Positions 59,442 through 64,000 of a stretch of 64,000 bases of DNA are shown here, in pieces (position 1 is the first letter of the stretch; each line of letters starts with the position of its first letter). The notes beneath the pieces were generated by a model. That model made no database searches. It was given only the letters and a program-made list of their open reading frames with translations, and was not told the origin of the DNA. A program made the translations under genes and the position numbers. The DNA comes from Prochlorococcus sp. RS04 (GTDB lineage Bacteria; Cyanobacteriota; Cyanobacteriia; PCC-6307; Cyanobiaceae), in NCBI RefSeq assembly GCF_001989455.1, contig NZ_CP018346.1, positions 1,116,001 to 1,180,000 of the forward strand, in the 5' to 3' direction.

Positions 59442-61028
59442 ATGACAAAAGTTCTCATTACAGATCCAATTGATCAAAAAGGAATCGATATTCTTTCACA
59501 AGTTGCTCAGGTTGATCAGAAGATAGGGATCTCAGACTCTGAGTTAGCTTCCATTATTGAAGATTATGATGCCTTAATGATTCGCTCTGGTACTCAAGTG
59601 ACCGAAGAAATTATTAACTCTTCAAGTAAACTGAGAATCATTGGGAGAGCAGGAGTTGGAGTCGATAATGTAGATGTTAAGGCTGCTACGCAAAAAGGAG
59701 TCCTTGTTGTTAATTCTCCAGGGGGTAACACAATAGCAGCGGCTGAACATACTATAGCTATGATGTTGGCCTTATCTAGGCATATTCCAATTGCTAATAG
59801 TAGTACTTTGTTAGGTAAATGGGAGAGAAAGAAATTCGTTGGGAATGAGCTTTATAAGAAAAAATTAGGTGTAGTAGGTTTAGGGAAAATTGGTGCTCAT
59901 GTAGCAAAAGTTGCTAATGCATTAGGGATGGAAGTTTGCGGATATGATCCATTTGTTTCAACTGAAAGAGCTCAACAAATCCAAGTTAAACTATCTGATC
60001 TAGAAGATTTATTCCAACAATCCGATTATGTAACTTTGCATTTACCTCGCACACCAGAGACAGAGAATTTAGTCAATATGGATGTGCTTAAAAATATGAA
60101 AAGTAGCGCAAAATTAATTAATTGTGCTCGAGGAGGCTTGATTGATGAAGAGGCATTAGCACAAGCTTTAAATCAATCATTGATTGCAGGTGCTGCAATA
60201 GATGTCTTTTCTAAAGAACCTTTGGAATCTAATTCACCACTTTTGAAGGTTGAAAAGAATCTTATTCTTACCCCCCACTTAGGAGCATCTACTCGGGAAG
60301 CACAAGAAAATGTAGCTGTTGATGTTGCGGAACAAATAAGGGATGTCTTGCTTGGTTTATCTGCTAGAACTGCAGTAAATATTCCAGGTTTGAGCCCTGA
60401 TATTATGGATAGTCTGAAACCTCATTTGCAGTTAGCTGAAACCATGGGTCTGCTTATAAGCCAGCTTTCAGGTGGACAGATACAGAAACTAGAAGTAAAG
60501 CTTCAAGGTGAATTTGTTCAACATCCTTCTCAGCCATTAATAATAGCTAGTCTAAAAGGCCTTCTAAGTAAAGCTTTGGGAGATAGGATTAATTATGTGA
60601 ATGCTTCGCTAGAAGCAGATTCAAGAGGTATTTCAGTAGTCGAGAATAAAGATGAGGCAAGACCTGAATTTGCTAGTGGTTCGCTTCAGTTAACCACTTA
60701 TGGAGATAACGGCGACCATAGCGTAGCGGGAAGCATTTTTGCTGATGGGGAATTAAGAATTATTAGTATTGATCAATACCCAGTTAATGTATCACCAAGC
60801 AGATATATGTTGGTTACTAGGCACAGGGATATGCCTGGTATTATTGGCAAGCTGGGGTCTTTATTAGGTAGCAATAATGTAAATATTGCCTCAATGCAAG
60901 TTGGGCGCAAAATTGTAAGAGGGGAAGCTGTTATGGTTCTAAGTATTGATGATCCAATACCTAATAAGTTGCTTGATACCATTATTGAAGTGGATGGGAT
61001 AACCAACGCTAATCCAGTTACTCTATGA
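59442..61028 (+). CDS. serA: D-3-phosphoglycerate dehydrogenase
   Basis: A 528-residue SerA, full length: NAD-binding GLGKIGAHVAKVA near residue 146, catalytic Arg in INCARGGLIDE and the His in LTPHLGASTREAQ, then an allosteric-substrate-binding domain and a C-terminal ACT domain (LVTRHRDMPGIIGKLG). It catalyses the first step of serine synthesis. It is probably inhibited by serine through the ACT domain. Confidence 0.96.
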   Translation: MTKVLITDPIDQKGIDILSQVAQVDQKIGISDSELASIIEDYDALMIRSGTQVTEEIINSSSKLRIIGRAGVGVDNVDVKAATQKGVLVVNSPGGNTIAAAEHTIAMMLALSRHIPIANSSTLLGKWERKKFVGNELYKKKLGVVGLGKIGAHVAKVANALGMEVCGYDPFVSTERAQQIQVKLSDLEDLFQQSDYVTLHLPRTPETENLVNMDVLKNMKSSAKLINCARGGLIDEEALAQALNQSLIAGAAIDVFSKEPLESNSPLLKVEKNLILTPHLGASTREAQENVAVDVAEQIRDVLLGLSARTAVNIPGLSPDIMDSLKPHLQLAETMGLLISQLSGGQIQKLEVKLQGEFVQHPSQPLIIASLKGLLSKALGDRINYVNASLEADSRGISVVENKDEARPEFASGSLQLTTYGDNGDHSVAGSIFADGELRIISIDQYPVNVSPSRYMLVTRHRDMPGIIGKLGSLLGSNNVNIASMQVGRKIVRGEAVMVLSIDDPIPNKLLDTIIEVDGITNANPVTL

Positions 61029-61046
61029 AGTGGCTTTAACTAGTTA

Positions 61047-61958
61047 ATGGAAACTAAAGATTGGTATAAACTAACTTTTCTGATAGAAAGTGATTCTGAA
61101 GAAATTATTATTTGGAAATTAAATGAGCTGGGAATATTTAGTTTTTCATTTGAATATTTAATTAAAAATGAAAATAAAAAAGAAGTTAATATATGGCTTC
61201 CAATTGATGATTGGGATGAGAGTTCTAGAAGTAGTTTTGAAAAAATAATTATCAAACTTTTAAACATTAATCCCCCTAAGAATAAATTTTTTGAATGGAG
61301 TATTATCAAAGAGGAGGATTGGTTAACAAGTTGGAAGAAATATTGGGCTCCTGAATTAGTAGGAAATCATTTTTTAATATTGCCTTGTTGGATAAATCTA
61401 AATAAAAAATTTAAAGATAAACAAATCATAAAAATTGATCCCGGAGCAGCTTTTGGTACAGGAAGTCACCCTTCAACTTATCTTTGCTTGGAAAAAATGG
61501 AGAATATTTTATTTTCTGATAAAAAGGTATTAGATATTGGGAGCGGTAGCGGGATTTTGAGTGTCGCCGCAAGATTACTTGGTGCTAAAGAGGTTTGTGC
61601 CGTGGATAATGATTATTTAGCTATAAATTCAACAAAATCTAATTTCCAACTAAATTTCGGTAATTTAAACAAATTAAATACATATTTGGGATCTTTTAAT
61701 GAGGTAATTTTAAAAAATCAACTCGAACAATTTGATTTTGTTTTATGCAATATTCTTGCTGAAGTAATAAAAGGAATGATTCCAAATATCTATAAGTGCT
61801 TGAGAAACAATGGGGAAGTCATTTTCAGTGGAATTCTGAATTCACAAAAGGATGAAATTATAAAAATATTAATTCAGCATGACTTGAAATTATTGGATGT
61901 ATCAACTAGAAAAGATTGGGCATGCATTTCTGCGCAAAAAGCCAGCAATTCAACCTAA
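61047..61958 (+). CDS. prmA: Ribosomal protein L11 methyltransferase
   Basis: A 303-residue PrmA: an N-terminal L11-binding domain, then methyltransferase motifs [15 protein letters not shown] and [14 protein letters not shown], and [12 protein letters not shown]. It trimethylates L11. It follows serA with an 18-bp gap. Confidence 0.94.
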   Translation: METKDWYKLTFLIESDSEEIIIWKLNELGIFSFSFEYLIKNENKKEVNIWLPIDDWDESSRSSFEKIIIKLLNINPPKNKFFEWSIIKEEDWLTSWKKYWAPELVGNHFLILPCWINLNKKFKDKQIIKIDPGAAFGTGSHPSTYLCLEKMENILFSDKKVLDIGSGSGILSVAARLLGAKEVCAVDNDYLAINSTKSNFQLNFGNLNKLNTYLGSFNEVILKNQLEQFDFVLCNILAEVIKGMIPNIYKCLRNNGEVIFSGILNSQKDEIIKILIQHDLKLLDVSTRKDWACISAQKASNST

Positions 61959-62092
61959 GTATAAGTTTTTCTTATAGATACTCTTTCATACATTTTATTG
62001 TGTCATTTTTTACTTCAAAATCTCACATATCGACCTAATCGATGTTAAAAATGTATTTGATAGGTATTAATTACCAACAATTTTTTATTTAA

Positions 62093-62392
62093 ATGGCTTC
62101 TTACAAAGTTACTCTCATCAGCGAAGGTGAAGGTCTCAATTCAACTATTGAAGTACCTGATGACCAATACATCCTCGATGCGGCTGAAGAACAAGGTATC
62201 GACCTTCCTTATTCCTGCAGAGCTGGTGCATGTTCAACATGTGCTGGAAAAGTTACTTCAGGTAGTGTTGATCAGTCTGATCAAAGTTTCTTGGATGACG
62301 ACCAACTAGAAGCTGGTTTTGTTCTTACTTGTGTTGCTTATCCAACATCTGACGTAACAATTACAACTCATGCTGAGGAAGAATTGTACTAA
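62093..62392 (+). CDS. petF: Plant-type [2Fe-2S] ferredoxin I
   Basis: 99 residues with the four cluster cysteines C42, C47, C50 and C80 in [12 protein letters not shown] and FVLTCVAYP. It carries electrons from photosystem I to FNR, desaturases and possibly the Rieske oxygenase in this window. Codon use shows more G/C than its neighbours, as expected for a highly expressed gene. It has a strong terminator. Confidence 0.98.
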   Translation: MASYKVTLISEGEGLNSTIEVPDDQYILDAAEEQGIDLPYSCRAGACSTCAGKVTSGSVDQSDQSFLDDDQLEAGFVLTCVAYPTSDVTITTHAEEELY

Positions 62393-62437
62393 TTATAAAA
62401 ATTTAACTTTTCTAAGTTGATTATTGATAATTTCTCT

Positions 62438-62468
62438 GCCACCCTCTATGAAGGTGGCTTTTTTTTTT
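62438..62468 (+). terminator. petF intrinsic terminator
   Basis: GCCACC (62438-62443) pairs with GGTGGC (62453-62458), followed by ten T. Confidence 0.85.
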
Positions 62469-62472
62469 GTGA

Positions 62473-62841
62473 ATGGATAAATTTGAATTTTTCAAGACTG
62501 GCAGTGTTCAATCAAGTTATGGTGGTCAGTACAGTTATAAGGTAATTGGCCCATGTTGCAGACTTTATGATAGGGAAGAGTTACCATGGCCCTGCTCTAG
62601 GCTTGCTTGGAGAAGTAAGGAGCCTAGTTGGAGGAGAATAGGGTCTAGGTTCGTTGCTGATATGTCTTCAAGAAAATGTCCATCTTACTCAGTTCAGATT
62701 TTGGAGCCTGGATCAAAACCTGTTGAGACAGTAATAACTCTTTTTTCAAAGAAATTTTCTTCTGATATACAAGAATGGTGGTATAGCAAAAAACCAGGCT
62801 CAAAAGAACCTGGTAATATCTTCCCTTCTGAAATTGGTTAG
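62473..62841 (+). CDS. Picocyanobacterial hypothetical protein
   Basis: 122 residues, soluble, with a dense aromatic/basic middle (GPCCRLYDREELPWPCSRLA and WRSKEPSWRRIGSRFVADM). It starts just after the petF terminator, so it needs its own promoter or read-through. Function unknown. Confidence 0.75.
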   Translation: MDKFEFFKTGSVQSSYGGQYSYKVIGPCCRLYDREELPWPCSRLAWRSKEPSWRRIGSRFVADMSSRKCPSYSVQILEPGSKPVETVITLFSKKFSSDIQEWWYSKKPGSKEPGNIFPSEIG

Positions 62842-62850
62842 CTTTAAATA

Positions 62851-63414
62851 TTATGCTTTTGGCTTTGGTGGCATGTAACCTTTTAAGCCAGTGCATTCAA
62901 GACTATCAATTGTATTAACTCCAGTTTGTGAGTTAGTTCCACTAGCTCTTTCACATAATGATTTTCTCTGAGAAAGATCAAGATTCGCATCTGTAAAGTC
63001 TGCCCCATCAATAATTGCCCCATCAAAAACACTTTTCATTAGCTCGCCATTGGTAAGATTTGCATCTGTAAAATCGGCATTATCAAAGCGTGTTGCATAT
63101 GCAATAAGGTCCGTCATATTGGCTCCTTTAAAACTAGAGTTTTTTGCAGTCGTCACACTCATATATGCACCTTGAAGATTAGCTTCTCCTAAATCTTGAT
63201 TAGATAAATCATATTTAACATATTCAGTATTATGAAGGTCAGCACCGTGAAGATCATCTTTTAGAACGTCAACTGATGAAGGATCACTAGGATAGAGTGC
63301 ATTTGCAGATATTGGATTAATAAGTAACCCAATAATTAATGGAAGAAAAATAAATAGTCTTTTACAAGACTTATGTAGTGATGAAAAAATAGAGACCATT
63401 TCGATCGACATCAA
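62851..63414 (-). CDS. Exported pentapeptide-repeat protein
   Basis: 187 residues: a signal peptide (LFIFLPLIIGLLINPISANA), then about ten A(N/D)LXX repeats such as ADLHNTEYVKYDLSNQDLG and ADFTDANLTN forming a right-handed beta-helix. It is probably located in the thylakoid lumen or periplasm. Function unknown. Confidence 0.88.
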   Translation of the reverse strand: MMSIEMVSIFSSLHKSCKRLFIFLPLIIGLLINPISANALYPSDPSSVDVLKDDLHGADLHNTEYVKYDLSNQDLGEANLQGAYMSVTTAKNSSFKGANMTDLIAYATRFDNADFTDANLTNGELMKSVFDGAIIDGADFTDANLDLSQRKSLCERASGTNSQTGVNTIDSLECTGLKGYMPPKPKA

Positions 63415-63485
63415 ATAGAAAAACCTAAGACTATTATTTCATGGGTTGGTCATTTACAACGCTCCTGCTAACGAACTGTTGCAGT

Positions 63486-64000
63486 TTATTTTATTTCTGC
63501 CGTTAGAAAATCTTTGGCAAGGTAAGTATTTGGAAAAACTTTTTGAGCCTCTTTAAGCAAATCGCTTGGAGTAATTGCGTTTTTATTAGTATATCTTGGA
63601 CTTAAATGAGTAATAATTAATTTTTTTGTGTTAGATAATAATGCTGTTTTGGCAGCCATTATTGTTGTGGAATGTAATTTTTCGTATGCCATACTTTCAT
63701 CCTCCACTGAAAAAGTCGATTCATGTACGAGTAAATCAGCATTTTTTGATAGTGAAACAGCTGATTCGCTAAACACTGTATCTGTGCAATAAACAAAACT
63801 TTCACCTTTTCTAGGAGGTCCACAGAATTCTTTCCCATCGAATGTCCTACCATCCGCTAATACGACTTTTTTACCTTGTTGCAGTTCTGAATAAATTGGT
63901 CCAGGTGCTATTTTTAGAGACTCTGCTTTTTTGATATCAAATATACCTGGTTTATCTTTTTCACTCACCCTATAACCATAAGCAGGTATTTTATGTTTAA
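63486..64000 (-). CDS. rnz: Ribonuclease Z, C-terminal part (5' end outside window)
   Basis: The frame continues upstream through 64000 (KHKIPAYGYR before SEKDKPGIFD), so only the C-terminal half is present. RNase Z marks are GRTFDGKEFCGPPRKGESF, VHESTF, the metal His in EKLHSTTIMAA and ITHLSPRY. It removes 3' trailers from tRNA precursors. Confidence 0.93.
   Translation of the reverse strand, partial: KHKIPAYGYRVSEKDKPGIFDIKKAESLKIAPGPIYSELQQGKKVVLADGRTFDGKEFCGPPRKGESFVYCTDTVFSESAVSLSKNADLLVHESTFSVEDESMAYEKLHSTTIMAAKTALLSNTKKLIITHLSPRYTNKNAITPSDLLKEAQKVFPNTYLAKDFLTAEIK

Noticed and set aside
1-64000. CRISPR arrays
   Set aside because: No regularly spaced repeats of suitable length or cas genes were seen; only short A+T-rich tandem runs occur.

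Overview
The window reads as a chromosomal stretch of a high-light-adapted Prochlorococcus or a very close picocyanobacterium. The supporting signs are very high A+T, short intergenic gaps, many 30-60 codon genes, three high-light-inducible (hli) genes of the TGQIIPG type, a plant-type ferredoxin (petF), a cyanobacterial RNA polymerase omega subunit, a photosystem II S4-domain protein, two acyl-lipid desaturases and picocyanobacterial DUF families (1818, 2811, 2214, 1643). All calls come from reading sequence and motifs; no database was searched.

Layout. 1-3132: core genes (Hsp70-like fragment, rpoZ, DUF1818, DUF2811) and an EVE-domain gene. 3103-11838: an integrative element of about 8.7 kb inserted at the 5' end of the EVE gene. 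It carries a tyrosine recombinase at one end, a complete type I restriction-modification operon (hsdM-hsdS-hsdR) and several small unknown genes, and is bounded by imperfect 31-bp direct repeats. 11839-16408: cupin, dienelactone-hydrolase-like gene and a run of tiny genes. 16615-22615: a nickel-dependent guanidine hydrolase (gdmH), its maturation factors hypA and hypB, a three-gene ABC importer, and a Rieske oxygenase placed 3 bp after the ATPase gene. 22731-33590: LOG-family enzyme, secreted unknowns, many microproteins, structured RNA candidates, DoxX, DUF1543, LptF/G-like permease. 34250-45850: hli genes, desaturases and a dense set of small membrane or cysteine-rich proteins. 46036-64000: mostly housekeeping genes (HI0933-type flavoprotein, GAF protein, pirin, murD, SDR, adenylation-only NAD ligase-like protein, domain-permuted photolyase-like protein, tRNA-Val, serA, prmA, petF, pentapeptide protein, RNase Z running off the end).

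How genes work together. The strongest system is the guanidine cluster. The importer would bring in a guanidino compound, HypA/HypB would load nickel into GdmH, and GdmH would split guanidine into urea and ammonium. No hydrogenase gene is seen, which fits a hydrogenase-independent job for HypA/B. A GTA-N8-TAC site (NtcA consensus) precedes the importer. The Rieske oxygenase is unexplained by guanidine hydrolysis alone; I propose it frees guanidine from a substituted guanidine.

The second system is the element: it splits and rebuilds the start of a gene for a predicted modified-base reader while delivering a DNA methyltransferase/restriction system. Repeated short-gene families, a recurring box-plus-hairpin leader and several structured RNAs point to a layer of small regulated proteins that standard annotation would miss.
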